Shown piece by piece: positions 33,697 to 45,613 of a stretch of DNA of 64,000 nt. The stretch is taken from positions 53,488,031-53,552,030 of the forward strand of contig NC_059502.1 of the NCBI RefSeq assembly GCF_914767665.1, read 5' to 3'. A program made the position numbers and the translations under genes. Source of the DNA: Harmonia axyridis. Lineage: Eukaryota; Arthropoda; Insecta; Coleoptera; Coccinellidae. Within the stretch, counting starts at the first letter, position 1. Each line of letters begins with the position of its first letter. Under the pieces are notes generated by a model. It had not been told where the DNA came from, searched no databases, and worked only from the letters and a program-made list of their open reading frames with translations.

Positions 33697-34522
33697 TAGG
33701 GATTCATCGAGCCAAGTAGCTTAACATTTTAACCAACTACTTGACTTGAATATCAAGCTCGTGAGAAATTAAATACTTGAGCTTGACTTGACTTGATTTT
33801 AGGTATTTATTGCTTGACTTGATATCAAGCTACTTGATATTACCTACTTGAGCCTGATATGCACATGTCGCACGGCATCTAATACTGCAATCTCGTGCGC
33901 GCTTAGTCTAAATAAGGGGATTCCTCGAGTGCCGAGAGACTGAAGCATTTGCCAGTGTGACTTTATTAGTAGTTTTCTCACATTTCTATGAAATCTATTG
34001 ATAGATTTTGGTAGTTTCAGAAAGACCTTTCCAAACTTAGCCAAAATAGCCAAACAAGGATATTTTTTCATCAACGACAGCATCTTCAGCTCCGGTTACA
34101 AAAATCCGCAATAGGTTAGGTGACAAATCTACAAAATGCCTCATGTGTCTTAGATCCTGGATGAGAAATAACAAAATGAAACAAAGTTTGGAAGTTTCTC
34201 AATATTAAGAAACTTCGTTTTTTTATTATTTTTTTTTGTTATGATTTATAGTGATGTAATTTATGTTTCTATTTCAAAAAAGTTGATATTTTCGGTTGTT
34301 TTATACAATAAGTTTAAAAATTAAAAGTGTTTTTTGTTCCTTCTCATTTCATCATGTGACACTACACAATAAAACTGCTAAAAATCAAGTAGCTTGATAT
34401 AATTCAAGTACTTAAAATAAAATAAAAACTTAACTTGTCTTGAAAAACTAATAAACTTGACTTGAAAACAAGTCAAGCCGAAGCCAAGTAGCTTAAAAAT
34501 CAAGCCAAGCCGTGAATTCCTA
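33697..34522. mobile_element. Non-autonomous hAT element with perfect 8-bp target duplication
   Basis: Termini TAGGGATTCATCGAGCC and its imperfect complement (ending GTGAATTCCTA) are flanked on both sides by TCCTCTAC (33689-33696, 34523-34530). Subterminal regions are arrays of CTTGA/TCAAG motifs in opposite orientations (33712-33850 and 34375-34510). A minus-strand frame at 33844-34083 begins MLSLMKKYPCLAILAKF, faintly like the hAT C-terminal dimerisation domain, which suggests a deletion derivative. The element ends about 170 bp upstream of the first visible channel exon. Confidence 0.88.
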
Positions 34523-34701
34523 TCCTCTACCACAAACTGACGTGCTTTCTAGGGGGGTAATCTACAAGCATTAGAAACATGATACTTCGATTCAATAGTT
34601 TGTAATGTTCGTCAGGGAATTAGTTAAGTTTCACTAAGCGATTTTATGTGAGGAACAATCTCAGACAGATGCAATTTAACGAATGAATTTTTTTGTTTCA
34701 G

Positions 34702-35238
34702 GTTATCTGGAGCAAGGCTTGTTGGTAACTGATCCCCGCAAACTCAGAGCTCACTACCTCCAAACGAAGCATTGGAAGACGGATCTCTTGGCGCTGATAC
34801 CGACAGATCTGGCCTATTTCCGATGGCATCCCTTCGAGTGTGACGTCCAAGTGCCGTGTCCGGTCATAGTTCGCGTGAACAGACTGTTCAAGTTGCCGCG
34901 ACTGTGGGAATGGTTCGAGAGGACAGAAACCGATACGAACTATCCCAACGTTTTCAGGATCTGCAAGGTGGTGCTCGCCATACTGGTTCTCATTCATTGG
35001 AACGCGTGCCTTTATTTCGCCATCAGCTACGCGATCGGCTTCGGTACGGACAATTGGGTGTACAATTTGGACGGACCGAAAAATTCGACTCTTGCCCGTC
35101 AATATATTTATAGTTTCTATTGGTCCACATTGACATTGACCACGATTGGTGAAACCCCAGTGCCTGAGAATGAAGCGGAGTACCTCTTCGTGGTGGCCGA
35201 TTTTTTAGCCGGTGTTCTGATATTCGCTACTATTGTAG
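34702..35238 (+). CDS. CngA: CNG channel alpha subunit, exon with S3-S6 and pore
   Basis: This exon of a cyclic-nucleotide-gated cation channel subunit encodes GYLEQGLLV (end of S2-S3 linker), S3 (about residues 25-40 of the exon), S4 with spaced basic residues (RVNRLFKLPRL, 58-68), S5 (about 84-112), the pore helix and filter TTIGETP (147-153), and S6 (158-179, FVVADFLAGVLIFATIVG). The Glu in TIGET marks an alpha-type subunit. The acceptor tttgtttcAG and donor GTAAGT are clear. Phase is 1 at both ends. Exons for the N-terminus, S1 and S2 were not found upstream. I cannot exclude the related Cng-like paralogue. Confidence 0.93.
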
Positions 35239-35650
35239 GTAAGTTGTTTCACTTCCAACATGAAAACGCTAATTCTAATTCTACACTATGGTTCATTATT
35301 TCTTTGTGAAATATCCCCATACAGTAAAAAGAGGTTGACAAAATGAGAAAATAAATAGCAGAAGACGTTGGACTCCAACCCAGTTCATCCGCGCCAAAGG
35401 AGCCGACACCAACCTCTATGATATGGTTCTTTGGAGGTAAATGCATAATTAACAATTCGCTCAATAATTCACGGCCTGTATCAGTAAAAACACAATTTTT
35501 TCTTGAAAATTCGGCTTCATTGTTCAACATACTCAAGAGGGTTACATTAACTCCAACGCTACTTCAACTTTTCTGTAGAAAGATTCATCTTGCCTTTCAT
35601 TAGCGACAAAATTTTTTCTTCTCTTCTTTTGAGGTCTGCAATAAGCCAGT

Positions 35651-35956
35651 GGAGATCTTGCGGCGAATGCAAAAAGAGAAAGGATTGGTACTGACTATTA
35701 AAAAGCGCAAACTGCAATACCTGGGACATATTATGAGGGAAGATAGATACCAGTTGCTGCAGCTTATTGTCCAGGGAAAGATAATGGGTAAAAGATCAAT
35801 AGGAAGAAGAAGAAACTCATAGTGAAGAACTTGAGAGAATGGTACCATTGCAACAACTACCAATTGTTTAGATCTGTAGTATCGAGAATAGGCATAGCTT
35901 TGAAGTTTGGTATCAACCAAACTTCGGAACGAAGACGGAACCTGAGGAAGAAGAAG
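35651..35956 (+). mobile_element. Severely 5'-truncated LINE with 11-bp target duplication
   Basis: 306 bp encoding ILRRMQKEKGLVLTIKKRKL followed by QYLGHIMREDRYQLLQLIVQ, the C-terminus of the same LINE type as 22969-24000, ending in a (GAA)n tail. AATAAGCCAGT flanks it exactly (35640-35650 and 35957-35967). It lies in intron 1 of the channel gene in the sense orientation. Confidence 0.88.
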
Positions 35957-36098
35957 AATAAGCCAGTAATCTACGGGGACTAGGTTATTCAGAATAGGGA
36001 ATTTGAAATTCGGAAAAAGAACTTAAAATTTAGGAAAGGTAATTTGTTTTTCAGAATAACAATATGCAACTCCGAAAACGAAAAATCTAGGGAACTTA

Positions 36099-37327
36099 CA
36101 ACTTTGCTTCCGCCGTTTTGCAATAGATGGCGGTAGCGATACACTTACCGCTACACACTCACGACTGTAGTCGAAATAAAAAAATCGTGAATTTCATACA
36201 ATAAGCTCGGGTATTTGTAAACATAACGCCATCGGAATATTAACGATTTGTGTCTGCATCATAAAGTTATTCTCGATTAAGCATGTCAGCTTACGAGCCA
36301 AATTCTCGTCATTTGCGGGAGGGTTTTAATTTTCTGCTTTTATATTAATAAATATGCGACTGAAGCCCATAGAATGGTCTCAAATACCTATGATGAGGCC
36401 GCTGTTAGTGAAAAAACGTGCTGAGAGAGGTTTCAACGCCTCAAATACAGTGATTTTTACGTCGAAGACCAGCATGGCGGTGAAATAGAAGATTTTCGAA
36501 AATACAGAATTGGAGCCATTACTGGATCAAGACTCGTGTCAAACGCAACAAGAATTGGCAGGATCATTGAGAGTGACGTACACAGCCAGTTCAAAACGCC
36601 TGAAAGTCATGGTAATGATTCAGAAACAAGGAAATTGGGTGCCGTACGAATTGAAGCCGAGAGGTGTTGAACGGCGTTTGTTTGCTTGTGAACAACTGCT
36701 GGCAACGCAAAGACGGAAGAGATTGTGACTGGAGACGAGATATGGATTCATAAGGATAATCTCAAGCGCAGAAATGCCATGCTTCCACGTCGACGGCTAA
36801 ACTAAATATTCACGGTTCCAAGGTCATGCTCAGTATTTGGTGGGACCAGTTTGGCGTAGTGTATTATGAGTTTTTAAAACCGACTGAAACAATCACAGGC
36901 GATCAATATCGAACGCAATTAATGCGTTTGAGCCAAGCTTTAAAAGACAAACGGCCGTTATACAACGAGGGACATAATAAAGTGATTTTACAATGCTCAC
37001 CCTATGTTGTGAAAGTGGTCAAGACATACTTGGAAACGTTGAAATGGAAAGCCCTACCCCATCCGACGTATTCTCTAGACGTTGCTCCCTCAGACTCATT
37101 TGTTTCAATCAATGGCACACGGCACTATCTGACCAGCATTTCCGGTCTCATGAAGAAGTTACAAATTGGATCGATTCGTGGATCGCTTTTTTCAACGCGG
37201 GATTCGTACGCTGCCCGAAAGATAGGAGAAAGTAGTGGCCAGCGAAGGACAATACTTTGAATCATAAAATATGTATAACCAGTTTTTTACAATAAAGTCT
37301 CGAATTTCGGAAGAAACAGCAAAGTTG
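36099..37327 (+). mobile_element. Degraded mauritiana-like mariner, copy 1 of a second family
   Basis: Ends CAACTTTGCTTCCG and its complement are next to TA (36097-36098, 37328-37329). Frames read MSAYEPNSRHLRE, TQQELAGSLRVTYTASSKRL, QKQGNWVPYELKPR, MLSIWWDQFGVVYYEFLKP, and VKTYLETLKWKALPHP, i.e. the same layout as the intact transposase at 3811-4848. Deletions, frameshifts and stops (for example loss of the HDNARPH block, and TYSLDVAPSD with an altered third-Asp region) kill it. It lies in intron 1. Confidence 0.85.
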
Positions 37328-37329
37328 TA

Positions 37330-38222
37330 CGCCTTTGTACTATTTCCCTTTTCTGAAATATAATTTGCTGCTTCTGGATTTCAATTCAACATTCTGAAAA
37401 ATTTTCGGAATTCTAATATTTTTTCTCTTCAATTATTATTATTATTATTTTCTGAACTACAATTTTACAATTTACAAAAGTAAAACATTTATGATGGGTT
37501 CCATAAAACTTCGATTGACTGATCAACTCGTTGATTGTAGTTTGAAATCTATGGAAGTGTCAAAAATGAACTGAAATTGAACACAGAAATTATTTAATCG
37601 AGCAGATCACCACGATAAAAGTTTTATGAAACCCACCACTAATGTTCCAAATAATTTTTTTATTATTTCGATTGAGTCAACAGAATTGATTAAATAATAC
37701 AAAAGGTCAAGAAATAAACGAAAATAACGACCACCGAATGTCCTAAAGAGAAAATATCTGTCGCCTTTCGGAATACATATACGAATTTATTGTTTTTCTC
37801 GGAGAAGGATATTACATGTGCAAAACTATAAAATTCGTAATTCAATAAGAGAAAAGGCAAGCCAACACCCCAATATAGCTTTCTGGAAGCGAACTAAATC
37901 AATTCAGTAATAGGTATTCACCAATACAGAGTGGAAACCTCTGATATTCATTGGAAAGAGAAATACTTTCACTCCTCTTTCCCAATAGTGAAAATAAAAG
38001 CTGTCTTTGATGATAGATAAAATTTAAATAAATTCCAACGAAATGGGGGAAAGCATTGACTGAAAATCAGGGGCTTTTGGGCGTTCGTCATTCATGCACC
38101 AATTGCACCCACGTATAATCTATTTGATTGAAATCGGGCGAGACTTTTATAAATTATGGCTGTTATATGAATAAGCGAACATATGGACTAGAAACCAAAG
38201 CTCTTCACAATCAATTATAATA
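37330..38222. other. Unassigned intron sequence
   Basis: 37480-37640 contains an inverted pair (ttccataaaacttcgattga near 37500 against agttttatgaaacccacca near 37620), likely a small hairpin MITE of about 150 bp. The rest is not recognised. Confidence 0.35.
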
Positions 38223-40354
38223 ATGGGTGTTTTTTAAGGGCTTGAGAACTTTAAAAAGAATATCTATGTGTTTCGAAAAAAAGTTGACCCTATTTCTAGG
38301 ATAAATAAGAAACTGAAAAATTCTTGGCATTTGCTCAGTAAAAAATTTTCATAACGCCATCCGTATTCAAGATAAAGTACGTAAAAGAAAACAAATTTTA
38401 CACATTTTTTACGATTTTGCCGAAACTACTGGCAACATTGTAAGGAAATTTTTTACGAATATGTTTTGGATACATCCCATGAATTTGTTTTTATATCTGT
38501 CATCAGTCATTCCTCATTTTCGGCCAGTTTTAAATTAGACCAATTGGCATGAACGGGTTGGTCAGTGAATGTTGACCAACGTTCACTCATCTCCAGTTGA
38601 GATGTTCTTTCAACCCCTTGAAGAGCGGCTTTCCAGAGGTCTCGGAGAATGAATAATTATGTAAATTTACAAAGATGTTATGTGTGAGTCTTTTTAGTTG
38701 ACTTTTTTCCTTAGGGACAGGATTTGATTTCTGGGCTGATAAAAGTCGATTAAAATTCTAAAATTAAATATAATGAAGAGAAAAGAAAAATATCCAGAAT
38801 TAAATTATGCACGAAATTTCTATATTTTTGACTCAACGGCCAAAACTTTATGGAAGAAAAAAAAATGTCTCAAATAATCTATTATTCAAACAAAAAAAAA
38901 ACAAAATAACGAACTTTGAACTTGAGAGCTAGGTGAGTAATTAGACCCTGCCTAAACCTACTTTTAATTTCTTTAAACTTTTCACTCGAAACGTGTTATT
39001 CTTTTTTAATAACTCCACTCCCGATTCGCGCACTAATCTAATTCATACCGAAACAAATTTTAAAACTTTATCCAAAAAAAAATCCCAGTTTTTCTATTTC
39101 TGACCTAAAGCAACCTTTCTTGGATTTAAAACAATTCCTTCTTCCTTAAAAACTTAAAATTTCTTCAACTCTCTATCATCTACTAAATTTCCTTTATTTT
39201 CGATTCAACCTTGATGAAAATTACTCTGATCTTCAAAAAAAATTGTTTTAATCTAAGTCTGGTTTCGCGACCGACGTTCGAATTCTCAACCCTTCTCGAT
39301 AAGAGATCCTTAGAGATACTGATTTCTTCCTTGAACCTCAACAAAATCGCAACCTCGTACTTATCTAAGACCGCCCCAACAATTGCCCAAGATACCATGT
39401 CAATTAGATCATTGGTTAAAACTTTTTTTTTCCTTCTTCATTTTTCGTCAACAGACCCCACCTTCAACCTCAGTTCAAACTAGATTTTTCTGCGGTCTCA
39501 GCAAGACCCATACTTCGATTTTGCCTAACGAACTTTTTGCTGTGTCATCTGAGAACGACCATAACGGTTCTTCGCATGTATCGAACTCAGATGAGTTAAG
39601 ATTTCCCCGTATTTAAATTATTTTTCTTATCCGTGAAAAACATATCGATTTCACCATCGTGGTGTCGAGACGTCTTAAGACGATAATTAAGAAAAGCAAT
39701 AATTGAAAAATAAAACCTCCTGCTTCTTAGATAAGATCAGTTTACACAAGTCGCGACCGCTCTTTTGAATTTAACGTATATTACTTCTGAATAATGATTC
39801 CAATAATTTCAATAATTTCCAAATTTCCGATTTACTACACAATCAGCAAAAATGCGTTGTAAACGATGATCATTTGGCTTCAATTCTTGCGCGAGCTGTA
39901 TTTTATAGGCACACGTAAGCCTTAAAATTTTACACGTAGTCGAAGGACAAAGACCAACAAGTTGAGAACAGTGACGTACTTATTGACATTTCGGCGTCTT
40001 CTTTAGCACATCGTGCTACGTGCTGCGGCAGTATTCTCTTCGGTGTGCATATTTCTTTGTCTTGTTGATGGTTTTAAATCGAGAAACGATCACTAACGAT
40101 CACTTAACTACTAACTGCTCGAATTCATTGCTCACTAGCCGATTATGTTAACCGTTAAATAGAGGAAAAGTGCTCTATCAACAGATTTATTTTTTCAAAG
40201 TGAATTTGGAAACGTTGTTTTGCCGTTAAACGATCCATGATAAATTATCAAACTTTACTGAACAGAAATGTCAGCACAGTTAATATTCTCAACCGTTAAA
40301 TCATAGAAAACAATCAACAAAACTCTTCATGTAGCTATTAAAAAACACCCGTCA
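38223..40354 (-). mobile_element. DD41D-like family 3 relic split by a solo LTR
   Basis: Termini ATGGGTGTTTTTTAA (left) and the complement of ATGACGGGTGTTTTTTAA (right) lie next to TA. The minus strand from 40238 reads MDRLTAKQRFQIHFE, further on HTEENTAAARST, then CAYKIQLAQELKPNDHRLQR and IFADC, the N-terminal half of a rosa-like transposase. The catalytic half is missing. The element is interrupted by the LTR at 38545-39839. These N-terminal motifs are the segment deleted from all family-1 copies here. Intron 1. Confidence 0.7.
38545..39839 (+). mobile_element. Solo LTR, copy 1 (about 1.3 kb)
   Basis: The segment starts TGGCATGAACGGGTTGG and ends CCGATTTACTACA, with CAAT on both sides (38541-38544, 39840-39843), a 4-bp duplication usual for Gypsy-type integration. 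It is homologous in inverse orientation to 43502-44976. No coding region lies within it. Open frames inside are incidental. Confidence 0.75.
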
Positions 40355-40420
40355 TAATAAGTAGAATATTTCTTTCAGAGATCAATTTATTGTTTGATTT
40401 TCTTTTAGGCTTCATTTTAT

Positions 40421-41347
40421 GATACTATGATACTTTTAATTAGCAAAAAAACACCATTTATTTTTCTACCCCTGTAATCAGGGTCTTTGCAGATTCCAAT
40501 ACCGAATGATTTGAAGAGTGAAAAATCGTTACAAAAAGAGTTCCGAGTACCAACATATTTTAATAATGAAATACATATAACCATAGAAATCTGTGTGAAA
40601 CTGAGATATTCCCGCCTGATTTTGTTCTACAAGGTATGGCAGAATGATTAGCCACAGAATTAGCGATAATGGCTATTAGCTACTTATGTGACAGCAATTG
40701 ATACTAAATAACTGAATGCCCCTTTGGAGTGACATGGAAGCTTTTATTTATGGGAGAATTCTGGGTTTGCATGTCGATAAAAATCTTAATTAGTAAGATC
40801 GTATAGATTCGGTTTACAAAAAATTAAACATGCGCTTGAAATGTGATAAATGTGATTTTATTCGCTTGCCGATAAAAATCTTAATTGGAAAGACTATGCT
40901 TATTCGGTGTGCTAACAATTAAGTTGCCCATTTTTTAGTTTGAGGTGATTCAAGTGGATACCATCGAGTAACCAATCTGTAATAAATCTCAACAACAACA
41001 CAATTTTCCACGAGGAAATGCTATTTTTAACGCTCAGAAAAAGATCTTATTTTCAACCCCAAATTTAAGGAGTCCCGTAAACCCTTATAAAAAACAAAAT
41101 AATGATTTTTTTCTTGAATATGTTACCTATAATATCACCTTATTATATTTCACAGAGAGTGTGAGAATTTGAATAACTTGGAAAAATGTTCTATCGTCAT
41201 GAAACATAAAGAATCTCTCTGTATTCCCGCTTTTTATAATTTTCCACCCTCCACCTGTGTGTGCCCCAATCATAGTTTTCAACCATCTGATTACAGGGGT
41301 AGAAAAATAAATGGTGTTTTTTTGATAATTAAAAGTATCATAGTATC
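40421..41347. mobile_element. TIR element, 927 bp, 60-bp inverted repeats
   Basis: 40421-40490 (GATACTATGATACTTTTAAT... through caccatttatttttctacc) and 41288-41347 are inverted copies with one or two differences. The interior holds a degenerate direct repeat (gataaaaatcttaatt at 40777 and 40873) but no transposase. No convincing target duplication. The right flank is a copy of the dispersed repeat seen at 31464-31510. Confidence 0.75.
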
Positions 41348-42679
41348 AATTCATCGTACGTGATTGGTCACCGATGAATCGGCTACGGGTGCACTAATCA
41401 CTAAACTATATTTAAGGAAATATTCCATTAATTCCAATAAAAATTCAGTGAATCCGAGAAATAATGTAGCTATAATACTCGTTTAGAAGACTCATTCGCC
41501 ACTTCGGTATATTATTTTTTTTTAATTGTTCATAAATGCCTAGTTTCCCATTGCAAATTCAGACCACAAAATACGCTACTCCAGTATTATGATTCGTCGC
41601 TATGCAAGGAACTTTTGCGAACTGTCTTCTACCTGGAAACGTTTCTTAACCGCCCTAAATTTTTAATGGCTCCCCTGAATTATCTAATGAGTAAAAAAAT
41701 ACAAAAGTAATTCAACGTTAACAAGATGGACCTCAAAAATTACCTCCCCCCTATTATTGAAAGCTGGCGTCGCCACTGCTGTTATTGCCTAAAAAATTTT
41801 GAGTTACTCTCAAGATCATACCGCACGTCTTTAGAGTATACTATGAATAATCGTTATTTTTCCGTAAGACTAGGATTATTGGTGATATAGGGTAAAAACT
41901 GATGACGTTGTGATACTGTGTTCAAAATTAAACAGCCTGTACATAAAAAGTGATCGACCATTCTCTGTCGAGATACAGTCTCGCGAAAGAGGCTCCAAAT
42001 ATTAAATTCTTTTCTTCTCCCTTTTTATTCAATTCCGGCATGATTGTATCTTTATGTAACTAACCATTCAGAATATTTCATTTCATCATGCACGGGTTTT
42101 AGTAAATTATTATTTCCTCTCGAGGCGACAAGATGAAATATATTTTTGTTGATTATTCTCAGAGAAAAATGCTTTCATTTGAAGATTCAGAACACGTTTA
42201 TTGTGTGTTCGCAGTGGCGTAGCGAACGGGGAGTTATCGGAGGAGTTGCCCCAAGCCAAACCTTAAGAAGGAGCGCCTGTTACAAACTTCAATAATATAC
42301 TAAAAAAAAATAATATTCAAATCAACGTTAAATAACGTATGCTGTTTTGATGGTTGTTGACTATTACATTTCTGTTCAGTAGGTTGTGGATAAGATGCAT
42401 AGATTCGCTGTTGTGTGTACTGATTCGATTTTGTATCAGACTTTTTGAAATATTCACCTGTTGCTTTGGTTTTCTGTAAGGTGGCGCTCTTCAGAAATTT
42501 TCGAATGCCTGGTATCTGCCTGGTATTTCAAACGGCGCGCCGTTTGAAAATGAAATACTGATTTTAGACTTTACAAACTTTCACAATAAATAACAATACA
42601 GTTCCTATCGAATTTTTAATGCAATAAATGGAATATAATGACAGAGAATAGAAGATTGTTACAAGCATAGAATATAAAA
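41348..42679. other. Unassigned intron sequence
   Basis: 41346-41390 is the inverted copy of 31464-31510. CAGTGGCGTAGC at 42213 resembles a hAT-type terminus but has no partner. An AscI-like palindrome ggcgcgcc with flanking tttcaaacggcgcgccgtttgaaa (42526-42549) is perfect over 24 bp. Confidence 0.35.
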
Positions 42680-42680
42680 T

Positions 42681-45041
42681 ATTATGTCTCTCGTTGTATT
42701 GCGGCCGTTTGTCCTACAATGCTCATCCCAAACGCATTGATTGTGTTCTATAACGATCGCTTAAGATTGTTTCAGTAGGTTTTAACATCTCATAATACTC
42801 TACGCCAAGCTGGTCGCACCAGATACTGAGCATGACCTTGAAACTGTGAATATTCGGTTTGACCGTCGACGTGGAAGCATGGCCGGAGCATCCCCATGAT
42901 TTTCTGCTCTTGGGATTATCGTAATGAACTCATATTTCGTCTCCAGTCACTATGCGAATCATAAAACTCTTCCGTGTATTCCTTGCGAGCAGCTGTTCAC
43001 AAGCAAACAAACGCAGTACAACATCTCTCGGCTGCATCTCGTATACGGCACCCAATTTCCTTTTCTCTGGAAACTTTCAGACGTTTTTAAATGGCTTGTT
43101 GCGTCGCTCCTAATGATCCTGCCAATTCTTGTTGAGTTTGACACAAGTCTTGATCAAGTAGGGCCTCCAATTCTGCATCTTCGAAAACCTTTTTTCTTCC
43201 ATCGTCCATGATGGTCTTCGACATCAAAATCACCGTTTATGAAGCGTTGAAACCACTATCGGTACGTTCTTTCACTAATAGCGACCTCACCATAAGTATT
43301 TGAAAGCATGCGATGAGCCTCAACCGCATTTTTCTTCATATTAAAACAGAAAATTCAAACCTCCCGCATTTGACGAGAATTTCGCTCGTGAGACTTAAAC
43401 TGAGAATAACTTTATGATGCAGACACAAATCGACTACTACTTCGATTGCATTATGTTTACAAATAACTAAGCTTATTGTATGACATATACGATCTATTTG
43501 TTGTAGTAAATCGGTAATTTGGAAATTATTGAAATTATTGTAGTAAATCGGAAATTTGGAAATTATTGAAACTATTGAGATTATTGGGATTATTTTTCAG
43601 AAAGAATATACGTTAAATTCAAAAGAGCGATCGTGACTTGTGTAAACTGATCTTATTTTAGAAGCATCATGTTTTATTTTTCAATTATTGCTTTTCTTAG
43701 TTATGGTCTCACTGCGTTGGTGAAATCGATATATTTTCATGGATAAGAAAGCATGAATCATGAATTAGCTGAGTTCGATACATGCGACGAACCATTGGGA
43801 TCGTTTCCAGATGACACAGCAAAAAGCTCGTTAGGCAAAGTCGAAGTATGGTTTTTGTTGAGACGACAGAAAAATATAGTTTGAAGCCGAGATTAAAGGT
43901 CTGTTGACAAAAAAAATTGAAGTAGGAAAAAATTTTCTAACCAATGATCTAATTGGCATGATATTTTGGGGAATTGTTGGGGCGGTCTTAAATAAGTACG
44001 AGGTTACGATTTTGTTGAGGTTTAAGTAGGAAGTCAGTTTATAATGAGTATCGCTTAGGGTCTCTTATTGAGAAGGGTTGAGAATTCGAACGTCGGTCGC
44101 GAAACCGGACTTAGATTAAAACAATTTCTTTTGAAGATCAGAGTAATTTTTAACAAGGTTGAATCAAAAATGAAGGAAGTTTAGTAGATGATAGAGAGTT
44201 GAAGGAATTTTAAGTTTTTAAGGAAGAAGGAATTGTTTTAACTCTAAGAAAGGTTGAGTTAGGTCAGAAACAGTAAAACAGGGATTTTTTATGGGGTTGA
44301 AGTTTTGGAATTTGTTTTGGTATAAATTAGATTAGCTCGGAGTGCGCGAATCGGGAGTTTAGTTATTAAAAAGGAATTACACGTTTTGAGTGAAAAGTTT
44401 AGAGAAATTAAAACTAGGTTTAGGTAGGGCCTAATTACTCACCTAGCACCGCGGGATAAGGGCAAGTTAACAATCTTTTGGCTTTTTAATTTTTATTTTT
44501 ATTTGATGATTTTTGAATACTTTTTCGATGAAAATAAGTTTATTTGATTAGTCTCGATTCTCCCAAGTTCAAAGTTGGTTACTTTATTTCTTTAGTTTGA
44601 ATAATAGATCATTTGAGACATTTTTTCTTCAATCATAAAGTTTTGGCCGTTGAGTCAGAAATATGAACATTTCGTGGATATTGTAATTTTGGATATTTTT
44701 ATTTTTCCTTATTATATTTAAGTTTAAAATTTTAATCGACTTTTATTGGCCCAGAAAACTAATCCTGTCCCTAGAGAAAGAAAGTCAACTAAAAAGACCT
44801 GTCCATTGAAGCGACGGGCCGGACCCACACATAACATCTTTGTGAAATTTACACAATTATTCATTCTCCGAGACCTCTGGAAAGTCGCTCTTCCAGGTTC
44901 CAGGGGATTAAAAGAACATCTCAACCGGAGATAAGTGAACATTGGTCAACATTCTCTGACCAACCCGTTCATGACATTATTTCGACTACCACTACCACTA
45001 CCGCTACAGCCATCTATTGCAAAACGGCGGAAGCAAAGTTT
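42681..45041 (-). mobile_element. Degraded mauritiana-like mariner, copy 2, split by a solo LTR
   Basis: Minus-strand remnants include WVPYTRCSREMLYCVCLLVN-type frames near 43050 (a shifted WVPYELxxRxVERRxxxCEQLL) and QNWRPYLIKTCVKL-like frames at 43120-43170. The 5' UTR reaches 43500 and resumes at 44977-45041, ending GCAAAGTTT beside TA. Comparison with copy 1 (36099-37327) shows that 43502-44976 is inserted DNA. The 3' end is lost at about 42681. Confidence 0.78.
43502..44976 (-). mobile_element. Solo LTR, copy 2 (about 1.5 kb)
   Basis: Inverse homologue of 38545-39839. On the minus strand it starts TGTCATGAACGGGTTGG and ends CCGATTTACTACA. Flanks TTGT and TTAT match at 3 of 4. A 46-bp direct duplication (tgtagtaaatcgg...ttattgaaa) at 43502-43590 lengthens its end. 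Confidence 0.75.
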
Positions 45042-45613
45042 TACACCTAATATGATTCATGGAAAAAAGAATCAACCGTCGTACAGTGCTGCCCTCTACT
45101 TACATGCTTCGTAAAGAGAAAGACAAATTCGTACACTGTAAGAAGTTTGGTCATCGCAGAAGCGCAAGGGGGGAAATGAATGGGTACCTAACGTAAGACT
45201 GGAAGATATTGAGAAGTTAGAGGACCATAAGAATCACTCTCAAAGGAGACTATCATGACGAATAAAGTCGAATTTAAAAAAAATATATTTTTACTGTTTT
45301 TCACGGGATCTATTGCGTATAAAGTGTTACGAACTTTGGAGGCCACTCCCAGCTCAAAATTAAAAAAAAGTACAGCCATTCTGATGAAATGTATCCCAAA
45401 TGTGTCCTAAATTCTTTGTCTAGTGAAGAGATTTCAGAATCCTTTCGAGCTTGATTTTTGAGAAAATTGATTTGGAGAAAACCGTAACCTGACAAATTCC
45501 ACTTTCTTCAAGCTATAGGAGAAAATTGGAAAATGACATGAAATGAAAAGTTCTCATAACATCCTTAATACTAGTTACCATTTTCCAAGTATACCTTATA
45601 GCTGAAAATAGTT

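Noticed and set aside
34698..35102. 134-codon minus-strand open frame
   Set aside because: Antisense shadow of the CNG channel pore exon, with no protein-family motif.
39211..39616. Serine/phenylalanine-rich ORFs in the solo LTR
   Set aside because: They are not kept open in the second LTR copy at 43502-44976 and have no recognisable motif.
41890..41920. Second hammerhead candidate at ctgatgacgttg
   Set aside because: CTGATGA is present but there is no stem II and no GAAA within range.
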